64,000 nt of DNA from the NCBI RefSeq assembly GCF_030505615.1, contig NZ_CP129992.1, positions 310,001-374,000 on the forward strand, written 5' to 3'. Position 1 is the stretch's first letter, and each line of letters starts with the position of its first letter. Shown piece by piece: positions 6,234-15,272 of this stretch. The stretch comes from Salinibaculum rarum. GTDB taxonomy: Archaea; Halobacteriota; Halobacteria; Halobacteriales; Haloarculaceae. The position numbers and the translations under genes were made by a program. A model generated the notes under the pieces. It searched no databases. It was not told the DNA's origin and saw only the letters and a program-made list of their open reading frames with translations.

Positions 6234-7473
6234 TAATACGGAACAATACTCAGATAAGCATAAATACGAGTTCCGAAAGGTCATCGAGGAGCTCAAAGAG
6301 TACCACGGGTCCGGGACACAGCTAGTGACCATCTACGTCCCGGAAGAGCGTATGATTAGCGACGTCGTCGCCCACGTCACGCAGGAACACTCGGAGGCGA
6401 GCAACATCAAGTCCAAGGACACCCGGACGAACGTCCAGGACGCCCTGAAGTCTATCAAGGACCGCCTGAAGTACTACGACGTGAACCCCCCAGAAAACGG
6501 GATGGTTCTCTTCTCGGGTGCAGTCGACGCCGGCGGCGGCCAGACTGACATGATTACGCGGGTTCTGGAGAGTCCACCCCGGCCCATCGAGTCGTTTCGC
6601 TACCACTGTGATTCGGACTTTCTGACCGAACCACTCGAGGAGATGCTGGCCGACAAGGGCCTCTTTGGCCTCGTCGTGCTCGACCGACGCGAGGCAAACG
6701 TCGGCTGGTTGCGCGGGAAACGCGTCGAACCCGTCAAGTCGGCGTCGTCGCTCGTGCCCGGGAAACAGCGCAAAGGGGGCCAGTCCGCACAGCGGTTTGC
6801 CCGCTTGCGTCTGGAGGCCATCGACAACTTCTATCAGGAGGTCGCCGGCATGGCAAACGACCTGTTCGTTCCCGACCGCCACGAGCTAGACGGCATCCTC
6901 GTCGGCGGTCCCTCGCCGACCAAAGACGAGTTCCTGGACGGCGACTACCTCCACCACGAACTTCAGGACATGGTCCTCGGGAAGTTCGACGTGGCTTACA
7001 CCGACGAGTCGGGGCTGTACGACCTCGTCGACGCCGCCAGCGAAGTGCTGGCCGAACACGAGATGCTCGAGGACAAGCAGGTCATGGAGGAGTTCTTCGA
7101 GGAACTCCACGACGGCGACCAGGCCACCTACGGCTTCGAGCAGACCCGCGAGAACCTCGTGATGGGAGCCGTCGACCGCCTGCTTATCAGCGAGGACCTC
7201 CGGAAGGACGTGGTCGCCTACGAGTGCAGTCAGGGCCACGACGAGCGCGAACTCCTCGACCCCAACGAGTCGACACCGACACACGCCTGTTCGCGCTGTG
7301 GCGAAGAAATCGAAGACGGCGAACGCGAAGACGCAATCGACCACCTGATGGAGATTGCAAACCAGCGGGGCACCGAGACCATCTTCGTCTCGACTGACTT
7401 CGAGAAAGGCGAGCAGTTGCTCAACGCCTTCGGCGGTATCGCCGGCCTGCTCCGGTACTCGACCGGTATCTAA
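6214..7473 (+). CDS. prf1: Peptide chain release factor aRF1, with 5' end supplied by the element
   Basis: 419 residues. aRF1 recognises all three stop codons and triggers peptidyl-tRNA hydrolysis. The GGQ-type catalytic loop is in the stretch PGKQRKGGQSAQRF; the stop-codon decoding region includes a SNIKSK segment (NIKS motif) in the N-terminal domain; a CSRCGEE zinc-like pair lies near the C-terminus. The ATG at 6214 is chosen because residues 1-20 mimic a normal aRF1 start and the upstream frame is antisense to the integrase-operon gene. Residues 1-16 come from the integrated element; from the KYEF codons (6262-6273) onward the sequence is host. It lies beside argS apart from the minD gene and the element. 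Confidence 0.95.
   Translation: MASDDKSNTEQYSDKHKYEFRKVIEELKEYHGSGTQLVTIYVPEERMISDVVAHVTQEHSEASNIKSKDTRTNVQDALKSIKDRLKYYDVNPPENGMVLFSGAVDAGGGQTDMITRVLESPPRPIESFRYHCDSDFLTEPLEEMLADKGLFGLVVLDRREANVGWLRGKRVEPVKSASSLVPGKQRKGGQSAQRFARLRLEAIDNFYQEVAGMANDLFVPDRHELDGILVGGPSPTKDEFLDGDYLHHELQDMVLGKFDVAYTDESGLYDLVDAASEVLAEHEMLEDKQVMEEFFEELHDGDQATYGFEQTRENLVMGAVDRLLISEDLRKDVVAYECSQGHDERELLDPNESTPTHACSRCGEEIEDGEREDAIDHLMEIANQRGTETIFVSTDFEKGEQLLNAFGGIAGLLRYSTGI
6262..6273 (+). repeat. Right attachment-site core (12-bp direct repeat)
   Basis: AAATACGAGTTC, identical to 1522-1533, encoding K17-Y-E-F20 of the restored aRF1. To its right, CGAAAGGTCATC continues the host gene; to its left lies element DNA encoding the substitute N-terminus. 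Confidence 0.85.
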
Positions 7474-7645
7474 CTGGTCGTCGTTTGGAGTTCTCTCGGC
7501 CAGTCAAAACGGGAGAGGGGGTGTCGAGGGACAGTGTCACCTGTGACGGTGAGTTCAGGTTGGGAGCGACGCCTCGGGGAAAGCGTCGCAAATAGGGGTA
7601 GGAGAGCCAGCAGTAAATGGACTATACCAAATAGATTCGGTACGT

Positions 7646-8038
7646 CTAGATGAGCTGTTCGAGCTGGCGACGGCGGCCGGCCAGGTCCGTCTCGGGGGCG
7701 AGTTCTGGGTCGCGTGCCAGTCGGTCGAGGACCAGCAGTGGGTCGGTCCCGGCACGTTCGACCGCACCGAGCAGGTCACTGATTTCCTCGCGGTAGAGTG
7801 CCAGATTCGAGAGCAGACCGACGAGCAACGCCATCGGCAGCGCCGCGTCGGGGTTCGACGGCATGGCGTCACTCAACCGCTGGAAATCGGGAGGCTCTGC
7901 CGGCGGGTCGGCGGCCGGATGCATCGCCAGACAGTGCGTACAGAGTGCGATACCCGTCTCCTCGCCGGGGAGGTCCTCGCGATACTGCGCCGGGACGGTG
8001 ACGGCGAGCGTCTCGCTCCCGCAGTCGGGACAGTCCAT
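7646..8038 (-). CDS. Small conserved haloarchaeal protein with zinc-ribbon-like start
   Basis: 130 residues. The N-terminus has two cysteine pairs, CPDC (residues 3-6) and CTHC (about 33-36), which could bind zinc; the rest is helical and acidic. It follows atpD in the same direction with 36 bases between, as is common in haloarchaea, and converges on prf1 across 172 bases that contain only weak inverted repeats (for example GTCAC/GTGAC at 7536-7547). It resembles the uncharacterised DUF6276 type from memory; no function is known. Confidence 0.75.
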   Translation of the reverse strand: MDCPDCGSETLAVTVPAQYREDLPGEETGIALCTHCLAMHPAADPPAEPPDFQRLSDAMPSNPDAALPMALLVGLLSNLALYREEISDLLGAVERAGTDPLLVLDRLARDPELAPETDLAGRRRQLEQLI

Positions 8039-8074
8039 GCCAGAACGTGGGTCGCCAGCGAGAAAAAGGACGGG

Positions 8075-8767
8075 TCAGTCGTCGGCGGGAACGGGCTCTT
8101 CGGCTTCGTCCTCTTCTTCGGCCTCGCGCTCGGCTTTCTCCTCTTCTTCCTTTTTGGCCTTGATCTTCTTCATCCGGAAGATTTCCTCGCGCTCTTGCTC
8201 TTCGAGTTTCTGCTCGATGTATTCCTGGTTGTCCTTGAGGTCGGGCAGGAGCTTGAACTCCAGTGCGTTGACGCGGCGCTTGGTGGTCTCGATTTCTTCG
8301 AGCATCTTCTTCATCGCCGTCTCGACCTCGGCCGCGAGGATGATGTTCTCGAGGAGTTGCTCGTAGGCGTCGGCGGCCTCGTCGATGCGGGCGCTGGTTC
8401 CGAGCACGCCGTAGCCACGCTCGTCGAGGTCTTTCCGGACCTTCGAGGACTCGATTTGCGGGACGACCACGCCCATGATGTTTTTCGACTGGGTGGTCAG
8501 TTCGGGGTGTTCTTTGAGCGCGGCGGCGGCCCCGCGGACGGCCACGTCACCGTCCATCGCGCGTGCCATGTCGATGGCTCGCTGGGCACGGTCGTAGCTG
8601 TCGTCGAGGTCTTCACGGACGTCCTGGGCCTGGTCCAGGATGTCCATAAACTCCATGATGAGCCCGTCGCGCTTTTTCTCCAGCGTGTCGTGACCCCGCT
8701 CGGAGAGCTCGATGCGGTCCTCAATCTGCATCAAGTTCTTCCGAGTGGGCTTGACGTCCTTAGCCAT
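8075..8767 (-). CDS. atpD: A-type ATP synthase subunit D
   Basis: 230 residues. The sequence begins [16 protein letters not shown] and is almost wholly helical with long coiled-coil arms at both ends, as for the central rotor shaft subunit of A/V-type ATPases. The C-terminal 40 residues are a haloarchaeal highly charged tail ([15 protein letters not shown]). It acts in the A1 sector, transmitting rotation to the catalytic A3B3 ring. It is separated from atpB by the bacteriorhodopsin gene group and a small membrane protein, an unusual break in an otherwise continuous operon. Confidence 0.95.
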   Translation of the reverse strand: MAKDVKPTRKNLMQIEDRIELSERGHDTLEKKRDGLIMEFMDILDQAQDVREDLDDSYDRAQRAIDMARAMDGDVAVRGAAAALKEHPELTTQSKNIMGVVVPQIESSKVRKDLDERGYGVLGTSARIDEAADAYEQLLENIILAAEVETAMKKMLEEIETTKRRVNALEFKLLPDLKDNQEYIEQKLEEQEREEIFRMKKIKAKKEEEEKAEREAEEEDEAEEPVPADD

Positions 8768-8793
8768 TGCCGGGTACTACCGGAGCCACTCAG

Positions 8794-9009
8794 TTAATCC
8801 TTTTCAGTCTCGTCGGCACCGTCGTCCGCCCGGTTGTAGTACCACTTCGAGAGATAGAACACGCCCGCCGCAGCGACCCACATCGCCGCGACCGGCGTCG
8901 TGACCCCCTGAATCGTGTAGAACTGGTAGGTACTGATGCCGAGCAACAGCAAGATGAGAACCAGAAATGAGTTGCGAGCACTCAACAGGACGATGTCGTC
9001 TGCAGCCAT
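8794..9009 (-). CDS. Small membrane protein between the retinal genes and atpD
   Basis: 71 residues with two predicted membrane helices (about 14-33 and 38-56) and an acidic C-terminus (ADDGADETEKD). It ends 26 bases before atpD and follows the Brp/Blh gene by 52 bases, all in the same direction. No family is recognised. It may be an old resident of the ATP synthase operon, with the retinal genes inserted before it; that is inference from order. Confidence 0.7.
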   Translation of the reverse strand: MAADDIVLLSARNSFLVLILLLLGISTYQFYTIQGVTTPVAAMWVAAAGVFYLSKWYYNRADDGADETEKD

Positions 9010-9061
9010 TGTCCCCCCCTACCGCCCGCGGAACCGTAACCTCGGGGGTTCTCGGCGACAC

Positions 9062-10102
9062 TCAGTCGTCGGGCCAAGACCAGATGTGCTGTTCCCTGTC
9101 GAGTATCGTGACGACGACGGTGTGTGGCAGCGTCAGCACGGCGATTCCGACCAGATACAGCCCGGTCGCACCCGAAAGCGTCTCGACGGTCCCGCCGGTG
9201 CCCCACCAGAGCCCGCCGATAAAGGCAAGCGCGATAACCGTCGGGACGGCCGCCTCGAGTGTGAACCGACCGAGCGGCGGGAGCCAGCGCCAGCCAGCGA
9301 GGTCCGCGACGGACCGCTCGTCCAGCAACACGACCCGCGCGATGTGGCGCACGGAGTGCCACAGGCAAAAGTAGGTCCCCACAGCCAAAATCGGGGGTAC
9401 AGCCAGGAAAAACACCCACAGGAAAGTCGTCTCGGCGGCGTCGAGTCGCCAGCGCCGGCGGTCACGCGCGCGGGCGAACCCGCGCGCGAGCGCAATGATG
9501 GTGATAGTGCCGAAGATACCAGCCAGTGCCAGCCGCGGTTTGGCATCGAAGAGCCACCACGCCGCCGTCGAGCCACCGAACGGTTCCACGAACGTGTCCA
9601 CGACCGTCCGATACGTGGCCGGAAACCCGATAAGGGGGACGAGCATCGGCAACCCACCCCGGACGACGACGGTCAGGGCCTGCTGTGGGAAATCGTCGAT
9701 GTGGTCGGTCCGAAAGAGGTCCCGCAACGCATAGAGGTCGCCCTGCCCCCAGTGAAACCAGGTCAGAGCGATGAAAAACGTCGCCGCGACGACCGGGAAC
9801 AGGAACCACAGCGCCAGATAGGCGAGGCCGGCGACCAGATACAGCACGGACACGTCGAAGACACCGCGCAGGTCGACGTGGCCGGTCCGGGCACGCGGCA
9901 GGGCGACGTAGTCGACGGCGCCGTGGGGCATCCCGAAGACGACGACACTCGCCACGAGCGGGAGATAGCGGACCGTCGGCGACAGTTCGCCGACGAGAAG
10001 TGACAGGGGCACCAGCGCAGCGAGGGGGAGCCACCCGACGAGTGCCGCTGCTTTCCCCAGCGCCGCTCTGGCCGTCTGGTCGTCGACTGTCTCTATCCCC
10101 AT
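9062..10102 (-). CDS. blh: Brp/Blh-family beta-carotene 15,15'-dioxygenase
   Basis: 346 residues from ATG 10102, which overlaps the end of crtY by 10 bases. It is a polytopic membrane enzyme with about eight helices. Family hallmarks visible are MPHGAVD (residues 58-64), the FHWGQGD segment, and CLWHSVRHIAR, supplying the conserved histidines that bind iron. It cleaves beta-carotene to two retinal molecules, the chromophore of the neighbouring bacteriorhodopsin. The gene order opsin, lycopene cyclase, Blh follows the pathway. The ORF open further upstream lies inside crtY in another frame and is not used. Confidence 0.92.
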   Translation of the reverse strand: MGIETVDDQTARAALGKAAALVGWLPLAALVPLSLLVGELSPTVRYLPLVASVVVFGMPHGAVDYVALPRARTGHVDLRGVFDVSVLYLVAGLAYLALWFLFPVVAATFFIALTWFHWGQGDLYALRDLFRTDHIDDFPQQALTVVVRGGLPMLVPLIGFPATYRTVVDTFVEPFGGSTAAWWLFDAKPRLALAGIFGTITIIALARGFARARDRRRWRLDAAETTFLWVFFLAVPPILAVGTYFCLWHSVRHIARVVLLDERSVADLAGWRWLPPLGRFTLEAAVPTVIALAFIGGLWWGTGGTVETLSGATGLYLVGIAVLTLPHTVVVTILDREQHIWSWPDD

Positions 10103-10827
10103 CGTGCAATCACCCACCGGAGCAAGACCAGCGCCTGCGCGACAAAGAGTGAGGTGACAAGAAAGAAAACGCCCTCTTCGAGTGGCAGTCCGCCGACGGT
10201 CAGCCCCGTCGAGTACGTCGACGAAATCGTCCACAGCCCCCACTCGATGGCGAGCCGGTCGATACTCGACAGGTAGAGCACCGGCACGGCGACCATCACG
10301 ACGAGGCGCCGCCAGATAGTTCGGAGGTAGCGCCAGCCCACGCCCCACTGGAGTGCAAAGACTGGTCCGGACCAGGCGAAAATAGCGCCCATGTAAAACA
10401 TCGATGCGGGACCAAGAAGGAAGGCCACGCCGACCAGCGTCACGGCGACGCCCGCGAGCACGCCGACCAGTCGGTCCCGCCAGGAGTGGCCGACGGTGGG
10501 GTCGACGGCACCGTCGTGGGAGAACGTCCAGACACCGACCAGGACCGACTGGATGATGACAAAGAGGTACTCACCGAGTGGCATCTGCCAGATGCGCGTC
10601 GCGACGACGCCGTCGCCGTACCACCAGACGCCACGCGCGATGAGGTAGTTGTCCCACGGCGTCGTGTACACGAGCGCGAGTGCCACCATGAGCGCGAGCG
10701 CGCCCGTCTGCAGACCAAACGGGGCGCGAGTCGGCCGCCAGGAGACGACACTCCCGACGACGAGCACCGAAAGCGGGAGCCCGACGAAAACGGCGAGAAA
10801 CTGGAGATAGGTGAGTTGTGAAAGCAT
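10093..10827 (-). CDS. crtY: Lycopene beta-cyclase (CrtYcd type)
   Basis: 244 residues, six or seven membrane helices, with PWDNYL at residues 57-62 and a second, diverged repeat half, as in archaeal fused CrtYc-CrtYd cyclases. It converts lycopene to beta-carotene, the substrate of Blh. It starts 52 bases after the bacteriorhodopsin stop and overlaps blh by 10 bases, so opsin, cyclase and cleavage enzyme are probably one transcript. Confidence 0.93.
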   Translation of the reverse strand: MLSQLTYLQFLAVFVGLPLSVLVVGSVVSWRPTRAPFGLQTGALALMVALALVYTTPWDNYLIARGVWWYGDGVVATRIWQMPLGEYLFVIIQSVLVGVWTFSHDGAVDPTVGHSWRDRLVGVLAGVAVTLVGVAFLLGPASMFYMGAIFAWSGPVFALQWGVGWRYLRTIWRRLVVMVAVPVLYLSSIDRLAIEWGLWTISSTYSTGLTVGGLPLEEGVFFLVTSLFVAQALVLLRWVIARWG

Positions 10828-10878
10828 AGACTCCCGGATGTAGTTGTACGAAAACCGCGATGGTTGTAACCGATGCGG

Positions 10879-11649
10879 TTAGTCGGCGGCTTCGGCGCTC
10901 GCGCCGGTGGTCACCTGGTCCAGTGCTTCACGACTGGACAGCAGGATGATACCGAATCCGATCTTTGCCGTCAGGTCGAGCACCGCAAACCCGGCCGTTT
11001 CGATACCGAGACCAGGGAGAACACTGAGTCCCTCGGTCCCGATAATCCACCAGATGGGGTAGATTGTCCAGATGACGACGATGAGGTTTCTGAGTGTTTT
11101 GAACGTCGAGGCTGCCTGCCCGCCCAACGCGTTGGCCTTGTCGGTGAGGCTTCCGAACAGCAGGTACAGCAGGACCACCATAAAGGCCGTCGAGATGGCC
11201 CACCAGACGATACGCTGGGCACCCGTTCCGAGGGCACCAATCGACCCGGCAAAGTCACCGGTCAACGTCGCGAGCACGCCGGTCCCAATCATCGCGGCGT
11301 CGAGACCGACCAGCGTCGCCAGTTCGTTCCGCGTCGCTCCGGCGAGCAACCCGAGGTCGAGCAACAGGAGTGGCGTCGTGAAGAACCAGTCTGTGTATCT
11401 GGCCCAGTAGATGACCTTCGCCTCGCCGTCTACCATGACTTCTGTGACACCGTACCCCAGCGCCATCGCCAGATAGTTCACGAAGGCTATCGCGGCGATG
11501 AATATCGTCACGATGAAAAACTCCTGCATCCGCTCGTTTTTCTCTCCCCAGCCTTTCGCGATGAAGTACAACATCCCGATGAACATTCCCGCTGTGCCAA
11601 CCCACAGCGACGCTTCGACCAGTCCACTGATTTCGCTAGCTGATACCAT
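10879..11649 (-). CDS. bop: Bacteriorhodopsin, light-driven outward proton pump
   Basis: 256 residues, seven helices. Helix C reads [17 protein letters not shown]: Arg84, Asp87 (primary proton acceptor, D85 equivalent), Thr91 and Asp98 (proton donor, D96 equivalent), which is the proton-pump pattern rather than the chloride-pump or sensory pattern. Asp225 and Lys229 (LDLTAKIG) match D212 and the retinal lysine K216, and Glu206 and Glu217 match the proton-release pair. It pumps protons outward in light. The gene lies 120 bases after atpB on the same strand. Upstream bases 11650-11769 hold A/T-rich stretches (ATTATTTG) but no certain bop-type activator site. Confidence 0.96.
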   Translation of the reverse strand: MVSASEISGLVEASLWVGTAGMFIGMLYFIAKGWGEKNERMQEFFIVTIFIAAIAFVNYLAMALGYGVTEVMVDGEAKVIYWARYTDWFFTTPLLLLDLGLLAGATRNELATLVGLDAAMIGTGVLATLTGDFAGSIGALGTGAQRIVWWAISTAFMVVLLYLLFGSLTDKANALGGQAASTFKTLRNLIVVIWTIYPIWWIIGTEGLSVLPGLGIETAGFAVLDLTAKIGFGIILLSSREALDQVTTGASAEAAD

Positions 11650-11769
11650 ACGTGATAACCTAGGGAGAAGACGCCCCTAAGCAACTTGCCTCATTATTTG
11701 GGTAAGTCGCCGATATCGCACCACAGCGGCTGGACGACGTGTCAAAAGAAACGGAAAATACCGGCCGAG

Positions 11770-13179
11770 TTAGGCGTTGGCTTCGACGGCTTCCTCGTCT
11801 TCGTCGTAGTACTTCTCGATGTTCTCCTCGTCGACGCGGTTGAGTTCGTCTTTCGGCAGCGTCGAGAGCAGTTCCCAGCCAATCGACAGGGTCTCCTCGA
11901 TGGAGCGGTTGGTGTCGTAGCCCTGCTGGACGAACTCCTCTTCGAAGCGGTCCGCGAAGTCGAGGTACTTGTTGTCACGCTCGGAGAGCGCTTCGCGACC
12001 GACGATGTTCACGAGGTCGCGCAGGTCCTCACCCTCGGCGTAGGCGGCGTAAATCTGGTCGGAGACGCCACCGTGGTCGCCACGGGTCAGGCCCTCGCCG
12101 ATACCGTCGTCCATCAGCCGCGAGAGGCTCGGCAGGACGTTGACCGGAGGCTGGACGCCCTGGCTGTTGAGGTCACGGTCGACCATAATCTGGCCTTCCG
12201 TGATGTAGCCGGTCAGGTCCGGAATCGGGTGTGTGATGTCGTCGCTGGGCATCGTCAGGATGGGAATCTGGGTAACAGACCCCTCCTCGCCCTTGATACG
12301 GCCGGCCCGCTCGTACAGCGACGCGAGGTCGGTGTACATGTATCCGGGGTAGCCACGACGGCCCGGGACCTCCTCACGCGCGGCACCGATTTCGCGCAGG
12401 GCCTCACAGTAGTTGGTCATGTCCGTCAGGATGACCAGGACGTGATAGCCCTTGTCGAAGGCCAGGTACTCGGCGGTGGTCAGCGCCAGCCGCGGCGTGA
12501 CCGTCCGCTCGACTGCCGGGTCGTCTGCGAGGTTCATGAAGACGACGGAGCGTTCGAGTGCGCCGGTGCGCTCGAAGTCGTCCATGAACTCGTTTGCCTC
12601 TTCGGCGGTGATTCCCATCGCGCCGAAGATGACTGCGAACTCGCTTTCCTCGCCCTCGCCTTCTGCTTCCTCCGGCACGGTCGCCTGGCGTGCAATCTGG
12701 AGTGCGAGGTCGTTGTGCGGAAGACCAGAACCCGAGAAAATCGGGAGTTTCTGGCCACGAACCAGCGTGTTCATGCCGTCGATGGCCGACACACCGGTCT
12801 GGATGAACTCCTCGGGGTACTCCCGGGAGTAGGGGTTGATTGCCTCACCGACGATGTCCCGACGCTCGTCGGGCACAATGTCCGGGCCGCCGTCGATGGG
12901 GTTCCCGGAACCGTCGAGGACGCGACCGAGGAGGTCCTCGGTCACGGGCATCTTCATGGTCTCGCCGAGGAAACGCACCGACGAGTTGCGGTCGATGCCG
13001 CCAGTTCCCTCGAAGGTCTGGATGGCGACCGTCCCACTCGAGGAGTCGAGCACCTGTCCACGGCGGACTTCGCCCTCGACAGTCTCGATTTCGACAATCT
13101 CGTCGTAGCCGACCGGCTCGTCGACCTCTGCGAAGACCAGCGGTCCGCTGATTTCCGTGATGGTTTGGTATTCTTTCAT
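11770..13179 (-). CDS. atpB: A-type ATP synthase subunit B
   Basis: 469 residues, standard length. This is the non-catalytic partner of subunit A in the A3B3 ring; the nucleotide-loop region reads [10 protein letters not shown] instead of a functional Walker A, as expected for B. Other family stretches include the [15 protein letters not shown] and [13 protein letters not shown] segments. The C-terminus ends in an acidic tail ([10 protein letters not shown]). It starts 2 bases after the atpA stop. After it the operon is interrupted by bop-crtY-blh. Confidence 0.97.
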   Translation of the reverse strand: MKEYQTITEISGPLVFAEVDEPVGYDEIVEIETVEGEVRRGQVLDSSSGTVAIQTFEGTGGIDRNSSVRFLGETMKMPVTEDLLGRVLDGSGNPIDGGPDIVPDERRDIVGEAINPYSREYPEEFIQTGVSAIDGMNTLVRGQKLPIFSGSGLPHNDLALQIARQATVPEEAEGEGEESEFAVIFGAMGITAEEANEFMDDFERTGALERSVVFMNLADDPAVERTVTPRLALTTAEYLAFDKGYHVLVILTDMTNYCEALREIGAAREEVPGRRGYPGYMYTDLASLYERAGRIKGEEGSVTQIPILTMPSDDITHPIPDLTGYITEGQIMVDRDLNSQGVQPPVNVLPSLSRLMDDGIGEGLTRGDHGGVSDQIYAAYAEGEDLRDLVNIVGREALSERDNKYLDFADRFEEEFVQQGYDTNRSIEETLSIGWELLSTLPKDELNRVDEENIEKYYDEDEEAVEANA

Positions 13180-13181
13180 TG

Positions 13182-14948
13182 TTAGTAGAGTGCGCGGAGC
13201 TGTTCTGTGATGTCCGCTTCGAGGTCTTCGACGAACGCCTCGGCCTCGTCGTCCGGCGTGGTGCCGATACGGTTCAGGCGCGGGAGCGCGTCGATGTCGG
13301 TAATCTCTTCGACCGGGACGCCGGCGTCCAGCGCGTCGAAGGCCTCATCGTTGAACGTCTTGATAGCACCGAGAATCTCGTAGGTCTTCTCGGGCGGACA
13401 GTACCGGTCGACGTCGTGCAGGGCGTTTTGCTGGAGCCACGCCTCCTTGAGGAAGCGGGCGACTTCCAGCGTGAGCTGCTGGTCTTCCGGCAGCGCGTCC
13501 TTGCCGACGAGCTGGACAATCTCCTGCAGTTCACCCTCTTCGTCGAGGACGTCGATAGCCCACTGGCGCTGTTCGGGCCAGTCGTCGGCGACGTTCTCGG
13601 TGAACCACGGGTCGAGTTGCTCCCGGTACAGGGAGTAGGACTCGTCCCAGTTGATAGCCGGGAAGTGGCGCCGTTCGGCGAGGTCCGCGTCCAGTGCCCA
13701 GAAGGTCTTGACGATACGCAGAGTGTTCTGGGTCACCGGCTCGGAGAAGTCCCCGCCCGGCGGCGAGACAGCACCGATGACACTCACGGAGCCCTCGGTA
13801 CCGTTGATGTTCTCGAAGTAGCCGGCCCGCTCGTAGAACTCGCTGAGGCGGGCGGCCAGGTAGGCCGGGTACCCCTCCTCACCGGGCATCTCTTCGAGCC
13901 GGGAGGAGATTTCACGCATGGCCTCTGCCCACCGGGAGGTGGAGTCGGCCATCAGCGCGACGTCGTAGCCCATGTCACGGTAGAACTCCGCGATGGTGAT
14001 TCCCGTGTACACGCAGGATTCGCGTGCTGCGACAGGCATGTTCGACGTGTTGGCGATGAGGCAAGTCCGGGCCATCAGCGCGTTCCCGGTCTGTGGGTCC
14101 GGCAGCTCCGGGAAGTCGTCGATGACCTCGGTCATCTCGTTGCCACGCTCGCCACAGCCGATGTAGACGACGATGTCCGCGTCTGCGAACTTCGCCAGGG
14201 ACTGCTGGGCGACGGTCTTGCCCGACCCAAAGGGACCGGGAATGGCGGCCGTCCCACCCTTCGCGAGCGGGAACAGGCCGTCGAGGATGCGCTGCCCGGA
14301 GGTGAGCGGTTCCGTCGGCGTCTCCTTGTCGACGGTCGGACGGGCCTCACGGACCGGCCACTCCTGGCGCATCTGAATCTCTTCGCCGTTGTCGAGTTCG
14401 ACGACCGGCTCCTCAACGGTGAAGTTGCCCGACTCGATGGCGACGACTTCGCCACCCTCGTAGTCCGGCGGAACCATCACCTTGTGGTCGATACTCGGCG
14501 TTTCGGGGACGATGCCGACGATGTCGCCGGCTTCGACCTCGTCACCTTCCTCGACTTCGGGGGTGAACTCCCACGTCTTCTCCAGGTCGATACCCGGTGC
14601 GTCGACACCACGGTCGAGGAACGCAGAGCCCATCTTCTCTTCGAGGACGTCGAGGGGGCGCTGGACGCCGTCGTAGATGGAGTCCAGCATGCCCGGCCCG
14701 AGGTCCACGGAGAGGGGTGCGCCCGTCGATTCGACGGGTTCGCCCGGGGAAACGCCGGAAGTCTCCTCGTACACCTGAATTGTGGTCAGGTTCCCTTCGA
14801 TTTCGATAACTTCGCCCATCAGGCCCTCGTGACCGACGTAGACAACGTCGTTCATCCGCGCGTCGAGATCCTTCGCAGTCACGACGGGGCCACTTACGCT
14901 TTCGATGACGCCGTCTTCACGGACGTCAGACTCTGTTGCTTGACTCAT
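13182..14948 (-). CDS. atpA: A-type ATP synthase catalytic subunit A
   Basis: 588 residues. The Walker A loop is GPFGSGKT (residues 238-245) with the catalytic glutamate in GCGERG (Glu267) and the [15 protein letters not shown] segment; the bulge (non-homologous) domain lies about 110-200. It makes ATP from ADP and phosphate using rotation driven by ion flow. No intein is present, although some archaeal A subunits carry one. It abuts the atpF stop directly and is followed by atpB after 2 bases. Confidence 0.98.
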   Translation of the reverse strand: MSQATESDVREDGVIESVSGPVVTAKDLDARMNDVVYVGHEGLMGEVIEIEGNLTTIQVYEETSGVSPGEPVESTGAPLSVDLGPGMLDSIYDGVQRPLDVLEEKMGSAFLDRGVDAPGIDLEKTWEFTPEVEEGDEVEAGDIVGIVPETPSIDHKVMVPPDYEGGEVVAIESGNFTVEEPVVELDNGEEIQMRQEWPVREARPTVDKETPTEPLTSGQRILDGLFPLAKGGTAAIPGPFGSGKTVAQQSLAKFADADIVVYIGCGERGNEMTEVIDDFPELPDPQTGNALMARTCLIANTSNMPVAARESCVYTGITIAEFYRDMGYDVALMADSTSRWAEAMREISSRLEEMPGEEGYPAYLAARLSEFYERAGYFENINGTEGSVSVIGAVSPPGGDFSEPVTQNTLRIVKTFWALDADLAERRHFPAINWDESYSLYREQLDPWFTENVADDWPEQRQWAIDVLDEEGELQEIVQLVGKDALPEDQQLTLEVARFLKEAWLQQNALHDVDRYCPPEKTYEILGAIKTFNDEAFDALDAGVPVEEITDIDALPRLNRIGTTPDDEAEAFVEDLEADITEQLRALY

Positions 14949-15272
14949 TTAATCTTCCTCCATCAGGTCGATTCCGATGGCTCGTTTGATCTGCTCTCGC
15001 AGGCCGCTGCTTCCCGCGCCGCCGCCCAGTGCCACCAGCACCGGCTCGACGCTCGTCTCGACGTCCTGGCGGACACCCCGCGAGAGGTGGTCCAGGTCGT
15101 CGTCGTGCATCACGACGATACCGACATCGTCGTTTGCCAGTATCTCCTCGACTGCGTCGTCGAGTTCGTCGTCTTTCTGGTCGTCCGGAATCTCGGCGAA
15201 CTCGCGGACGCCGGCGAGTCTGAACCCGGTGGTGAAATCCGGAGACCCGATAACCGCGATTTCCTGACTCAT
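14949..15272 (-). CDS. atpF: A-type ATP synthase subunit F
   Basis: 107 residues beginning MSQEIAVIGSPDFTTGFRLAG, the small Rossmann-like subunit that binds subunit D in the central shaft. Its ATG overlaps the atpC stop by 4 bases and its stop is directly followed by the atpA start, showing tight coupling in the operon. Confidence 0.96.
   Translation of the reverse strand: MSQEIAVIGSPDFTTGFRLAGVREFAEIPDDQKDDELDDAVEEILANDDVGIVVMHDDDLDHLSRGVRQDVETSVEPVLVALGGGAGSSGLREQIKRAIGIDLMEED

Larger units (their letters stand above)
1522..6273. mobile_element. Integrated 4.74-kb element (integrative plasmid or provirus-like) inside prf1
   Basis: Bounded by a perfect 12-bp direct repeat (1522-1533 and 6262-6273) lying in frame in the prf1 coding sequence, so the unit length is 4740 bp. 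It encodes, left to right, two small overlapping genes, an HUH replication protein, an FkbM methyltransferase, and (minus strand) a tyrosine integrase with its upstream partner. GC content drops against the flanks, most sharply in the methyltransferase. No capsid, spike or packaging gene is visible, so a small integrative plasmid is more likely than a complete provirus. The integrase keeps all catalytic residues, so excision looks possible. The right end carries a substitute start for prf1. Confidence 0.88.

Noticed and set aside
1522-6273. A complete provirus
   Set aside because: No capsid, spike, packaging ATPase or lysis gene is visible in the 4.74 kb; an integrative plasmid is the simpler reading.
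11650-11769. Classical bop upstream activator site
   Set aside because: A stretch with ACCCAAATAATGAGG on the minus strand resembles it only loosely; the match is too weak to call.
11686-13185. Open frame of 499 codons on the plus strand
   Set aside because: Antisense to atpB, which is full length and typical.
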